NCBI GenBank assembly: GCA_003550305.1
Contig: QKYT01000247.1
Coordinates: 97,510-141,738, forward strand
Direction of reading: 5' to 3'
Source of the DNA: Glomus cerebriforme
Taxonomy: Eukaryota; Glomeromycota; Glomeromycetes; Glomerales; Glomeraceae
Length of the DNA: 44,229 nucleotides
Positions 32,299-42,811 of the stretch are shown here, one piece after another. Position numbers and translations under genes: made by a program. Every line of letters begins with the position of its first letter. Position 1 is the stretch's first letter. Below the pieces are notes generated by a model. The model saw nothing but the letters and a program-made list of their open reading frames with translations. It did not search any database and was not told where the DNA came from.

Positions 32299-33762
32299 AA
32301 GATTACTTGCCGAAACTAGGGGGTTTCGGTGGGATGGTGTATACGAAACTGCCAAAACTAGTTTTGTAAAATTGCACTAAAATGCTGAAATGCCAAAACT
32401 GCTAAAACTGCCAAAACTGTTTCGCATTTTGGCGTAGTATATCATATGATATACATATAGTTTCAACATCGGTATCAGTCAAGTGACTTACTAATCCAAT
32501 TTATCAATCTGACAATCTGATTGGTTGATCATAATTTTTAAAAAAAAAGTCTTAAAAAAAAATAAGACTTATTATTTATTTTTTTTTTCTTTAGGACGTT
32601 CTACTGGATGTGAATTCTGTTGGAATGAACTAAGAATGGCTTTCTGGATGAGTTTTGGCAAATTTAAGTAAGCCAAGTTTGTCCTTTCTTAAAGTGAAAT
32701 ATGCAGTAAGTTAGGTTTGGGTGGATGTATAATATGAAATGGCATTATAAAACAATACTAACAAATTCTTTTTTTTTTATTTTTTTTAGATTATGGCTTT
32801 CTTTTAAAGTGGAATATGCGATAAGTGAAGTTTGAGTGGGTGTATAATATGAAATGGCATTATAAAACAATACTAATGAACTCTTTTTTTTTTATTTTTT
32901 TTAGATTTCTGGCTTTCTCTTAAAGTGGAATATGCGGTAAGTGAAGTTTGGGTGGGTGTATAATATGAAATAGCATTATAAAACAATACTAATGACATTT
33001 CTTTTTTATTTTTTTAGATTTTTGGCTTTCTCTTAAAGTAGAATATGTGGGTAGGTGTTTGGGTGGGTGTATGGTTGCGTAATAGAATTATAAAACAACA
33101 CTAACTCCATTCTGCTTTCATTTTTAGATTTCTGACTTTCTCTTGGAATATACGGGTAGGTGTTATTGGATGATGTGCTATTGTATAATGGGAAACATTA
33201 ACATCATTTTTCTTTTATTTTTAGGTAAAGATGTGTTGTGTGTTTTCAATATTAAAGAAACGTAAGCTTTGAATATAAGTTAGAGGGAGAGGGAAAGTAT
33301 TTCTTAAAATTTTAAAGAAACATATTAATGATTTTTTCTTTGTTTTATTTTTTTAGGTTGTCAGACTTTTGGATGATGGGGAGTTATATTTAATTGTATC
33401 AAAGAAATATATATATTTTTTTACTTTTAGGACATGAACTTAAAGGNATATCATTGATTAGAAATTTTTATTGTTATTATAATAAAATAAAAATATTACA
33501 AATAATACAATAAAACAAAATATCAGTTTATAATTACATGTAAATGAAAAAAATAAGGAATGCTGAAACTATGCTAAAACTTATATAAAATATTACTATT
33601 TATTATGCCGAAACTATAAATAAATGAGGTATCACAGTTTCGCAAGTTTTGGCAGTTTCACAGTTTTGGCAGGTTTTGGCATTTCAGCATTTCAGCATTT
33701 CACTACTATATAAGAGTTTCAGCATTTCACGTTGGGCCAGATGGGTTTCAGCAAGCAACCTT
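32299..33762. mobile_element. 1.46-kb inverted-repeat element enclosing array 3
   Basis: The ends match as inverted repeats: AAGATTACTTGCCGAAAC at 32299 and, reverse complemented from 33762, AAGGTTGCTTGCTGAAAC. They extend inward over about 130 bp of short CCAAAACTG/GAAATGC subrepeats (left 32345-32435, right 33640-33715). Flanking 12-mers AGGACTATAATT (32287-32298) and AGGACTATATAT (33763-33774) look like an imperfect target duplication in the outer end of the 37.4-kb element family. The interior has no transposase, only the intron-like array at 32582-33430 and A+T-rich DNA. A Mutator-like mobiliser is possible from the long termini and duplication size, but this is inference. Confidence 0.6.
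32582..33430 (+). repeat. Tandem array of intron-like units (array 3)
   Basis: The best example of the three arrays. Intron-like spans: 32706-32789 (84 nt), about 32821-32904 (donor ATAAGT), 32937-33017 (81), 33051-33127 (77), 33156-33224 (69) and 33262-33356 (95). Donors are GTAAGT or GTAGGT. Branch sites are TACTAAC (32756-32762), TACTAAT (32871, 32987) and CTAAC (33101), followed by pyrimidine runs and TTTTAG. The exon-like segments between are 31, 32, 33, 28 and 37 nt (32790-32820, 32905-32936, 33018-33050, 33128-33155, 33225-33261). The first four resemble ATTTCTGGCTTTCTC, then GGAATATGCG. Because the lengths are not all multiples of three, they do not build one simple protein repeat. 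The array lies wholly inside an inverted-repeat element. Confidence 0.75.
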
Positions 33763-33964
33763 AGGACTATATATATTTCTCACATGATATATGGTTGTGT
33801 AACGATTTATTAATTGTAGGCTGCTGCGGGTGTTCGTACTTTGCGTGATCAAGGAGCTAAAAATATTGCAATTGATGTTTTAATTTACTTACAAAGATCA
33901 CGTGGCAATTTCTGGTTGTCTATATGCGTAAATTGATGAATAAAAATCATTATTTTAATTGTTT
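33763..33964 (+). repeat. Left half of a split terminal repeat, with exon-like insert
   Basis: GGACTATATATATTT (33764) and, from 33887, AAAGATCACGTGGCAATTTC through AATTGTTTT (33957) match the left end of the 37.4-kb element (37435-37545). The missing inner half appears at 37313-37403, beyond the IS630-like element. Between the two parts lies an extra segment, 33820-33885, after an acceptor-like TTAATTGTAG. It reads AAAGVRTLRDQGAKNIAIDV and looks like a captured exon of an unidentified gene. Confidence 0.5.
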
Positions 33965-34314
33965 TATCACAGTTTTTAAAATTGTGCTACCCTCTGCAGA
34001 TCATCTGATAAAAAAAATTATTAGATTTTCCTCATAAAAGTGAAACACACTTAGAAAAAAAACTGCTATACCATGATTACTCGTGATTTTCTTAAGATTT
34101 TTGCATCTTTTATGACTTTTATATATAATATATCCAAATATAGCTTGTTATTTTTGAGTGGTTGTTGAGATTTCTGATCTAAAGTTTTTAATTTTCACTG
34201 ATTTTTTCTATTCTCTACCAATTTCTCAATGCTGTTGGCTTTTAGTAATGATTTGAAGTAAAAAATAGTATATTTACATTATGATAGCTTTTTTGCAAAG
34301 CAAATTGCACAAAC

Positions 34315-35398
34315 ATTCTATATGAGCAAGTATATTGTAAAGAAGGTTTTAAGAATCTATAGAAAATGGGATATGTGATTAATCCATGGTTAAAGAAAGC
34401 TGGGTGACGTAAAATTTTTAATGAAGATGATATAAATGTAAGTGTTATAGCTTATTTTTTATGTAAATTGTCTCATTTATTAATAAATCAATATTATCAA
34501 TATTAGGCATTATGATAACTTATAGCCAATAATGTAAATTGGTATTTAGATGAATTTGTATTTGAGATGGAGATCCTAATTGAAAAAAAGTATATATTCT
34601 AACATTGTGACGTTCTCTTTGTTTCTGTGATATTATACAAAAAAAGGTAAAAGTAAAGAAGTAGTTGAATTTATATATTATTATTTTCTTTAATTAATTT
34701 TATTTTACAATTAGCTTCATAAAAGTACTAAGAAATAAAATAAAATACTTCACAATACATTTATTGCTAATATAAAAGTTAATTATACTCCTAATCAACT
34801 AGTTTTCTTGGATGAATCTGCCAAAGATGAATAAAATTTGTCACGTGAATATGGATATTCTTTTATGAGTACTAATGCAAGAAAAAAGATAGTATTTATG
34901 TATGGCAAAAGATATACAATTTTGTCTGCATTGTCATTACAAGGATTCATAGCAATTGATATTATGGAAGAAAGTTATACTAAGAAGTGATTTAAGAACT
35001 TTGTTATTTTTGATGTGGTAAAATTTTTATTTATGGATTAAATACAATAATCTTATCATACTAATTTCTAATTCTTATATCTTGTATCTTTAACTACCCA
35101 AAATGAATCCATATCCAGGTCCTAATAGTGTCATTGTTCTTGATAATGCAAGAATTCATCATGATGAAGGGTTAATTGAATATCTTCAAGTATTTGGCAT
35201 ATACGTAGAATTCTTCCTCTTTATTTTTCAGACTTAAACCCAATTGAAACTGCTTTTTTAGTAATAAAAAGTTTTTTAAAAAGAAATCAGAATTTTATAG
35301 AAAACTGTAATGATTCTATTTATGCTTTTCTTATAGCAAGTTTTTATATTACAACTGTAATGGCGAAGGGGTTTTTTAAAGGAACTGTATATCTTTAA
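34315..35398 (+). pseudogene. DDE_3/IS630-type transposase, decayed
   Basis: Fragments in order: YVINPWLKKAG, FNEDDINV, NNVNWYLDEFVFEMEI, then LVFLDESAKDE (first catalytic Asp), GYSFMSTNARKKIVFMYGKR, ALSLQGFIAIDIMEE, MNPYPGPNSVIVLDNARIHH (second Asp), and after a frameshift SDLNPIETAFLVIKSFL (catalytic Glu). It ends GFFKGTVYL and stop at 35398. All three DDE residues remain, but at least half a dozen stops or frameshifts and two intron-like gaps (about 34438-34505 and 35017-35100) break the frame. It is the transposase expected for the surrounding element. Confidence 0.8.
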
Positions 35399-35522
35399 AT
35401 AATAAATTATATAGATAATATAAATCAAAAATAAATATGTTTTATATATTTATAAAAATTATTATCAAAATTTATTATGCTTTATTAAACTATTATATTA
35501 TTTTCAATACAATTATTATGTT

Positions 35523-37030
35523 TTATTTATATTGTTTTGCTGCAGCTTGAATAGTTTTATGCTAGCCAATAGTCTTTACACCTAATACTTGAAAATCATT
35601 ATCATTCAGATCTTTAATATGTTTGACAGTTATTTTTACTTCAATAAATGCATTAATAAAATGTGTAAAGTTGCTATTATTACCCTTATCTTTATCCAAC
35701 TTTTTCAAAAATTCTTCTACACTTGGAATTAAATATTCTGATAATGGTAAGGTATTAAAATTAGAAGCAGATGTTAAAGGTTCAGAAATAACACAAGATG
35801 AATAATATTGATGTAGTACATACTGAATGGGATAAGTTGTAAATATCTGTGATGGCATAAGTGCAGGTGGATAAGCATTAGTCACATTATGCATATTCTT
35901 TTTAGAAGCATACTATACAGCGAAATCTGAAAGGGTTGGTGCTATTTCAATAATTGTAATTCCGTTCATCTAAATTGTTTATCTATTAATATTATTTTTG
36001 AATAATATTAATAAGTAAGAAATATTTACTTATAATGCATTCTGCCCATATCGCAAGAAGCTTTGCTGATAGTTTCAAATGAATTCCTTGAGCAATATAG
36101 TATGGCAGATTATCTTAAGAACAATGTCACTATTCGTAAAATTCAGATACTAGTTTACCAATTGCTTTTTGATAAGAAGTTAGGCCTAATATTTTAGGAA
36201 TTTATTTTTTTCTTTTTTGAATTATCCTCATCTGACAAAAATTCATTAGATTCAAGTACTTCTTCCTAAAATAAAGTATTTAGTATTTAGTAAAAATGTA
36301 TAGTTATATAAATAAAAAAAGTAATTATTTTACCTTCACTTGCTTTTACTTTTTTTTCTTATCAAATTTTTGTTTTATTTGCACAATTACAACAATTTCT
36401 TTTTGTAATTTGTGTAATTTTTTATATTCATTAAGAAATTTTTCAAAATCATTTAAATCACTTAATTCCAAACCGCTACCATTTGATTTAACTGATTTGA
36501 AGATGAGAGAATATGCTTCTTGATTGATATCATTAACTCCCAATGTGATTTTAATATATTTCTGAACTTGGATAGCAAATTTTTTAAAAGATAATATGTC
36601 AAGGATAAGCCATTTCCCAGGCAATAACTTTCCATCTGCTTTTTTGATAATTAGAGTAAATGAAACTTGTTGTTTTTGTATTTCTTCATCATCTTTCACA
36701 TAATTATCATTTGGCTGAGGACTGATAAATTCTTCTGTATTAAGAAAAATAAAATTGATAATAAGAGAGCTAATTGAACTTTTATTACAAAAATTAGAAT
36801 CATTGATGTTTTCAGAAGTAACAGTTTTTTTATTATAAAGTCTTTGAAATTGGTTATTACATGTAGAACAAAGAGAAAAAATAAATTTATTTTCCAAATT
36901 ACTATTATAAGAATAAAGTGAATTTTTTGTTTGAATAAAGACTTTTTTACAAAAATTAAGTTTTTCTTTAAAGATTCTTGTAAATACATATGAAATATTT
37001 TCAGTATGATTAGCTTTTATAGGTTTACTA
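35523..37030 (-). pseudogene. SAM-domain passenger gene, decayed
   Basis: The minus-strand frame from about 37030 to 36336 is open for about 220 codons. It has a Cys-containing N-terminus (FCKKVF, then SLCSTCNNQF, possibly zinc-binding), then VSFTLIIKKADGKLLPGKW and LELSDLNDFEKFLNEYKKL, a ubiquitin-like-sized region of unknown family. A stop follows in a Lys run (about 36346). After an intron (about 36330-36267) comes EEVLESNEFLSDEDNSKKK, a frameshift, LGLTSYQKAIGKLVSEFYE with stops, then a block around YYIAQGIHLKLSAKLLA. After another intron the last exon has one stop (about 35915), a proline/serine-rich linker and a SAM-like domain (SVEEFLKKLDKD through VLGVKTIG, 35735-35565). A stop replaces the next codon before HKTIQAAAKQYK. 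Its position inside the transposon suggests cargo or a second element gene. Its function is unknown. Confidence 0.6.
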
Positions 37031-37306
37031 TTTTATTACAGCTGCACTATTTTACAGTTAGATAACAGCCGCAGTATATACATTTGTGATATCCATAGCA
37101 TATTTCAATATTATATTCAACTATATTGAAAAGGTTTGGTATAAAAAATAAGAAGTGACAAAAATGCGTCTCGAATAAATTAGCTTTATATAAAATTGAA
37201 ATGATTGTGTTATTTGTTAATTATACCAGTAAACATAAACTGGTAATCATAATCATTTCACAACACATGATGATCTGCAGTGTACAGGATTTTGAAAACT
37301 ATGATA

Positions 37307-37410
37307 ATATTATGTTTGGACAAGATATAACTGATAACAATAAATGTTGCACAAATAATTTTTTTCTTTAAAGCTCTGAATTTACAATGGTTTCCATTGC
37401 CTAGTTATAT
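37307..37410 (+). repeat. Inner half of the split terminal repeat
   Basis: GGACAAGATATAACTGATAA (37317) through CCATTGCCTAG (37393-37403) repeats the inner part of the left arm of the neighbouring element (37550-37645) in direct orientation. With 33763-33964 it makes up one complete terminal repeat interrupted by the IS630-like transposon. Confidence 0.55.
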
Positions 37411-39217
37411 ATAATTGTCTGAAGCGAAGCGAAGGACTATATATATTTATACAAGATAATAAATGATTAAGATCATGTGGCGATTTCTGATTGTCTGCAT
37501 ATGTAAATTGACAAATAAAAATTGTTGTTTTGATTGTTTTGATGTTACGTTAGACAATATATACTGATAACAATAAATAATATCACACAAATAGTTTTTT
37601 TTCTCAAAGCTCCAGACTTATAATGTTTCTATTGCCTAGTATATATAGAATAGATAGATACAAAAAACAATCAAAATTATTTGACCATAATAAAGTTTTT
37701 TTTAAAATTTTTTTTTGTTTTATTTGTTTTTCTAATTCATAAATTTAAATGATTAATTTTTTATTTTTCTAAATAAATTTATTAATAAGATATTCATTAT
37801 TTAAATTAAAATATGATATAATATGTATAATATTTTTTATGGCTTTAATATTGATTAAATTAAAACTTTTTATGAGTTCTAATCAAAAATTTTGAGAACA
37901 AATTTATTATCAATAAAAGTCTTAAACTGTGAAATCATACTATTGAATTAACATGAGATTTAATAAAGTATTTTATTCTTTAATATTTATCTTTACTATT
38001 AATAAAGTCTAAAAATTTAAATAATTATTAAATTTAAAGATATATATAAAATATATAGTATAAATATTAAGAATTAAAAAGTTAATAATTACCTATTTGT
38101 AATAAATACTTTAATTAGAAAAATAATCAAATAATTTTTCAGAATTCATATAAACTAAGATATTATAACTAAGATTTCTTATAAAAATTGTTTACAGCAT
38201 ATATTATAATACTATTTTCTAAAATAACTGAATTATATATTGTTATATTATCATCCTATGCTATTACTAATATATCAAATTCTTCTCAACTAAAAATAAT
38301 TTTTAGCTTTTATTAAAATCTATATACATCAATTTGAATATTTTATCAATGTTAACTATTGTTTTTCTGAAACTGTACTTTCAGTTATAATTAAATTTTC
38401 TAAATATGATGGCTTACTTAAAACTACTAACTTTTCAAGAATGGTAAATACAATGGCAGAATAGAACTTATTCCAAAAACCTACTATAGAATGGACAGAT
38501 AAAATATCCTGCAGAGAATTCAAAATTCTTAGTTTCTCTAAAGATATTAATCTCAACATAATAGAACAAACTATTAGATATATACTTAAAAGGTAAAACT
38601 TTTTATTTAAAACATCCTTCTAAATATGTTTTGGATATCAAACCTTAATTGAAAGATGTATTCTTTATCATTTTAAGTAGTAAAGTATGCAATCTCCTCA
38701 AATAAATCTAATCTATCTTTATATTAACAAAAGTTTATAGACTTAGCTTATTTCAAAAAATCAGATATTGAAATTAGGAACAAATATGTAAGAAAATTTA
38801 GTAGTTTTGATCCCAATCACAACTTTATCTATATAAAAGAAAATCTTTAAGATAGTAAATATAGAATTATTATGACTATAATATACTCACATGATTGTAT
38901 AACTGTATCATGATTATATAACTATATGCTGCAAATTTTGTGTACTCATTATACTCACTGTACTCACATAGTCATTACTAATCACTAGGCAATGGAAATC
39001 ATTATAAGTTTGAAGCTTTGAGAAAAAACTATTTATGTGACATTATTTATTGTTATCACTTTATCAGTATATCTTGTTTAATGTAATATCAAAATAATCA
39101 AAATAATAATTTTTATTCGTCAATTTATACGTGCGAACAACCAGAAATTGCCATATGATCTTAATCATTTATCACCTTACATAAACATATATAGTTCTTC
39201 GCTTCATTCTGGATAAT
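37411..39217. mobile_element. 1.8-kb element with about 230-bp inverted termini
   Basis: The left arm 37411-37650 (ATAATTGTCTGAAGCGAAGC at the outside, ATTGCCTAG at the inside) matches the reverse complement of 38985-39217 at roughly 80-85%. Landmarks in both are AAATGATTAAGATCAT, TAAATTGAC, ACTGATAA, CAATAAATAAT and CTCAAAGCT. The interior (37650-38980) is A+T-rich; the only frame of any size, minus 38356-38559, has no recognised domain. Pieces of the same terminus occur at 32264, 33763-33964 and 37307-37410, so the family has been active here repeatedly. Confidence 0.65.
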
Positions 39218-40743
39218 TAATAAAATTTCTTATATAATGGCAATAATTACCTTTAAAAGTTAGTGATTCTTAAATTTTTTACAAATTATATCTAACAGAC
39301 TAAAAAACAGCCATTTTTTTAATAATTTTTTACCAGTGAATAAAGCAAGCAAACAATTTGTAATTAGGTTCTTTAGCTGGTAAACACTTAAAAGTGTTTT
39401 GGATTTTTATTTGTAAAAATTACTATAGATTTTTTTATTATTAAGAAATGTTATTAACTTTTTTCTTTATTTTTTTTAGGGAATATCCAGTCTTAAAACA
39501 TTGGAGATAACTTGAAGTTTAATTTTGAAAAGATTCTTTATTTTTTCTTATTATTTCTTTAAGTTTTTCTTATTGTTTAGGGATTGCTCTTATATAGATA
39601 TAAGTTTAAAAATACTGTATTAGTATTTCTTTAAGAAAAAAATTGCTAAAATTCTTTTATTTTTTAGAATATAACCTTTTAATTTAAATAACTTAATAAA
39701 ATAGAACTATAAGTTTAGGGATTTTGACCTTTCATTCTTTAATATTTTAGGAAATTCTATATTTTTCATAGGCTTTATACTAAGAAAAAACATTCACTCA
39801 TCATGCCTAACATCTGTTTTTTTTCTGATTGTTAGATGAATACTAATATTTTAAAAATGTACTCTAAATAAATTTTTCAATCATCCTAATTGAGTAAAAT
39901 TTCAGCTATATTTACTTGGTAGATGAAAGACTTAAATTTACTTATGGAGATGGATAATATTAAGGGTAAAGATAATCAAAGGAATATAAGAGTTTAAGTT
40001 TTTAAGGATATTATTAATATTTATCTTCTTTTTCTAGAAATGGCTTTTAAACTTAATTGGAAATATTACAAGGAATAACCTTTATATTTTAGAAATAATT
40101 TGGAATTTAATGTAAATTTGAAAACTTCTTTGATTTTTCTTTTAAGAAATATTACGCTAATATCTCATTTTTTATTATAGATCTATATAGCTAATTTATT
40201 AGGATTTTTTGTATATTTGCATTAAAATTACTATGATTTTACTAGTTTTTTTATGTAAATAATAAATTTTATAATAAATATTTTATTTAATTAAATAATG
40301 AATGTATGCATACAGTTACTCGCAAAAGAAATGCAACACTTAAATTAAATATTTTAAATTAATATACTGATGTCAAATTAAACTCAATCATAGTAAAATT
40401 AAATATTTAAATAGTATAATATATATTCTATTAAAATATAAATTTTTATAAAGATTGAATGGTTAGTTCTCTAGTTACATAATATTTAATCAAAAAGCTC
40501 TGTTGCATTTATTTTGTGACTTTTATTATTTTTTAAAAATTTAGGTTTTTATAATACTTATTTATACATTTTATAATAAATTAAATGATAAATCAACTAA
40601 TAAATAACTTGAATTATTGAATTATTAAATAAATTTAAAAAAAATCAAAAATTCTGGTAATTTATTAATCAATCTATTTAAATTATATGCTTAATAATTA
40701 GTATGTTACTTATAAAATTAGCATTAGTTTGACTAAATATAAA
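39218..40743. other. A+T-rich DNA, possible worn intron-like units
   Basis: Between about 39380 and 40210 there are several T-rich tracts ending in TTTTTTTAGG or TTTTTAG (39479, 39668, 39752, 40038) spaced irregularly. They recall the intron-like arrays but lack consistent donors, so I do not call an array. No gene is seen. Confidence 0.35.
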
Positions 40744-41049
40744 ACTTTAGAAAAAGTTGTTATGGCAAAATTATTATTAAATTTAAATCCTCTTTGTTAA
40801 AAGGAATATTCTGAGTTAGATTTTATAGAAATTGGATCAGTAGATGCAGAAATCATCCATCAAAGATCATTGATAAATTTCATTTTATATATGATGATGA
40901 TCATTTCTATATATAAAATGAAATTTATCAATGATCTTTGACAGACATCTACCGATCCAATTTCTATAAAATTTAACTCAAATTAATCTCCTTAACTCAG
41001 AGAATTCAAATTTAGCAATAATTTTGCCATAACAACTTTTCCTAAAGTT
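40744..41049. repeat. Foldback repeat, arms about 150 bp
   Basis: The left arm (40744-40903) and the reverse complement of the right arm (40907-41049) share AAAAGTTGTTATGGCAAAAT, TTTTATAGAAATTGGATC and a nearly perfect inner block ending AAATTTCATTTTATATA. The loop is only a few bases. Non-coding. It is followed at once by a Tc1/mariner-like terminus. Confidence 0.7.
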
Positions 41050-41069
41050 GGTTTTTTCAAAAGTATAAT

Positions 41070-41135
41070 TATATAGAGGAATTTTATATGATGTGACTAT
41101 ATAGAGTGTGACTATATGGAGGTCTGACTGTATAC
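41070..41135. repeat. Tc1/mariner-like terminal repeat
   Basis: Ends ATGGAGGTCTGACTGTATAC with repeated TGTGACTATATAGAG-type units inside. It matches the termini at 1-119 and 2820-2925, in the same orientation. The foldback at 40744-41049 may be the inner part of this element. Confidence 0.5.
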
Positions 41136-42811
41136 TAAAAATATATTAAATATATATTAAATGTATATGAAAAGTATAGTAAAATACTGAATTCTGTCTT
41201 TTTTAGTATATTTTTAATATTTTAGTATACCAAAAAAATATATATATATATTTTTTATATTTTTTCAGTATACTAAAATATTAAAAAAATATATTATAAA
41301 AGATAGAATTTATATATTCAGTATATATTCAGTATATTTTTAATATATAAATTTTTATAAAGTTTAAGTATTAAAATTTGCAATAATTTGTAATACTATA
41401 ATTAAAGAACTATTTCTTTTTCAAAAAATTCTGATTAAAATTTTATAAAATAAAAACACATTCTAGAAGTTTTATTTATTATAATAATAAATTAATAGTC
41501 TTTAAAAACTTTTAAATTAATAATACTTCTCTTATTATTTAATATTTAATAAAATAGTTTAAGTTATTTATTTTTAAATATACCTATAATTTTTATTTTA
41601 TAATTTCTAAATAATAGCCTAAAATAATACTTCTAAAAATATCTGGTATTTTAACTATTTAGTTTTACATAAGTTTTATCTTTTTAAAAAGTCAAAAAAA
41701 TAAAGTATAGAAAATTTTGTAAGAAAAAAATAATTTTATTTAACTTTGAATTCTTGAAAAACTTTTTTTTTGGTATATAATGCATTTCACTTATAAATTA
41801 CAAAAGTCAGAAATTTTAAATGCAATTGCATGTAATGTACATGTGACTTTCAGTTTGTATGATTTTATTTTAAAAAATTATCTTAATTCTGCTATTATAT
41901 GATTAGAAATTCATCTATAGAATTTATATTTTTTGGTTGCATACTCTGCCAATTTGTCAGTAATCCTCTTCTTATATAAGTTTATATAATGTCACTCCTT
42001 TTAGACAAACTTTCTTATTGTAATTATACTAATGGAATCTAAACCTTCAAGAATAATGTGTTGTAAATCCTGCCAAGAATAATCACAATTTTCTCAAGTA
42101 TACTTTTTTGCAGTACTCAATATATATTGTTTAATAAAATTTAATTTACAATAAAACTTTAGATAAAAATAATCTTATACTAACCAGCTTCTAATATTAT
42201 TTTTTCTAATGTATTTTTTTGTGCTAGGAAATCAGACTGTAAAAAGATAATTCAACATGTATAGTAATCTGTTTTAAAGTTCCAATCTGTTAACTGATTA
42301 TTTGTTTTAAATTCAGATATCCATCATCTGTTGAATAAATCAGATAAGTTAAATAAACATTTTGTTGATGGATTAGTTTACAGTTTTACCTTAGATGAAA
42401 TTGGATGATCTAATTAATATAAAATTTTTTTTTTAGAAAAAAAATTTTAATTAATAATAATTAATAATGAAAAAAAACTCTTTCTTCTTTTCCTCAGTTT
42501 TGATAAAATTCTGCAGTAAATAACAACTTCCACACATATTGTAAATAGTATAATACCTCGATAAAGGTACACTTTATTACCTTACTCTCCTTTATTATAA
42601 TTATAAAATAACCCTTTGTTATTTACATGTTTTGGTTAAAAAGCTTTTCTTGTTTACTACATATTTTTGAATAAATTTTTTGTATACAAAAATTTTTTTT
42701 CGCTCGCAAGAGTTTTTCTTTTTTTCCTATTCTACATACCCATTGTTGATCATTCATATTTGTACCAATAGATTTACAAAATTTTGTTTTTGTTAATCTT
42801 TATGCTACACA
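41136..42811. other. A+T-rich intergenic DNA
   Basis: Short repeats of TATACTAAAATATTAAAAAA type lie around 41140-41350. No gene or longer repeat was recognised. The last 250 bases could hold the former promoter of the pseudogene that follows. Confidence 0.4.

Larger units (their letters stand above)
33965..37306. mobile_element. 3.3-kb IS630/Tc1-like transposon with passenger gene
   Basis: The left end (33965) reads TATCACAGTTTTTAAAAT, then TGCAGATCATC. The reverse complement of the right end (37306) reads TATCATAGTTTTCAAAAT, then TGCAGATCATC. Both ends carry TA, the usual IS630/Tc1/mariner target. Inside are a DDE transposase pseudogene on the plus strand (34315-35398) and, convergent with it, a SAM-domain pseudogene on the minus strand (35523-37030). 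It sits within a terminal repeat of the 37.4-kb element family and splits it. Both genes are broken, so the element is dead here. Confidence 0.65.

Noticed and set aside
35562..35894. Intact small SAM-domain gene
   Set aside because: It is only the last exon of a longer gene with stops and frameshifts upstream and a stop just before the normal end.
36696..36989. 97-codon minus-strand frame starting MYLQESLKKN
   Set aside because: It overlaps in another frame the longer, motif-bearing frame of the SAM-domain pseudogene.
39380..40210. Fourth intron-like array
   Set aside because: There are several TTTTTAG acceptor-like sites, but donors and spacing are not consistent.
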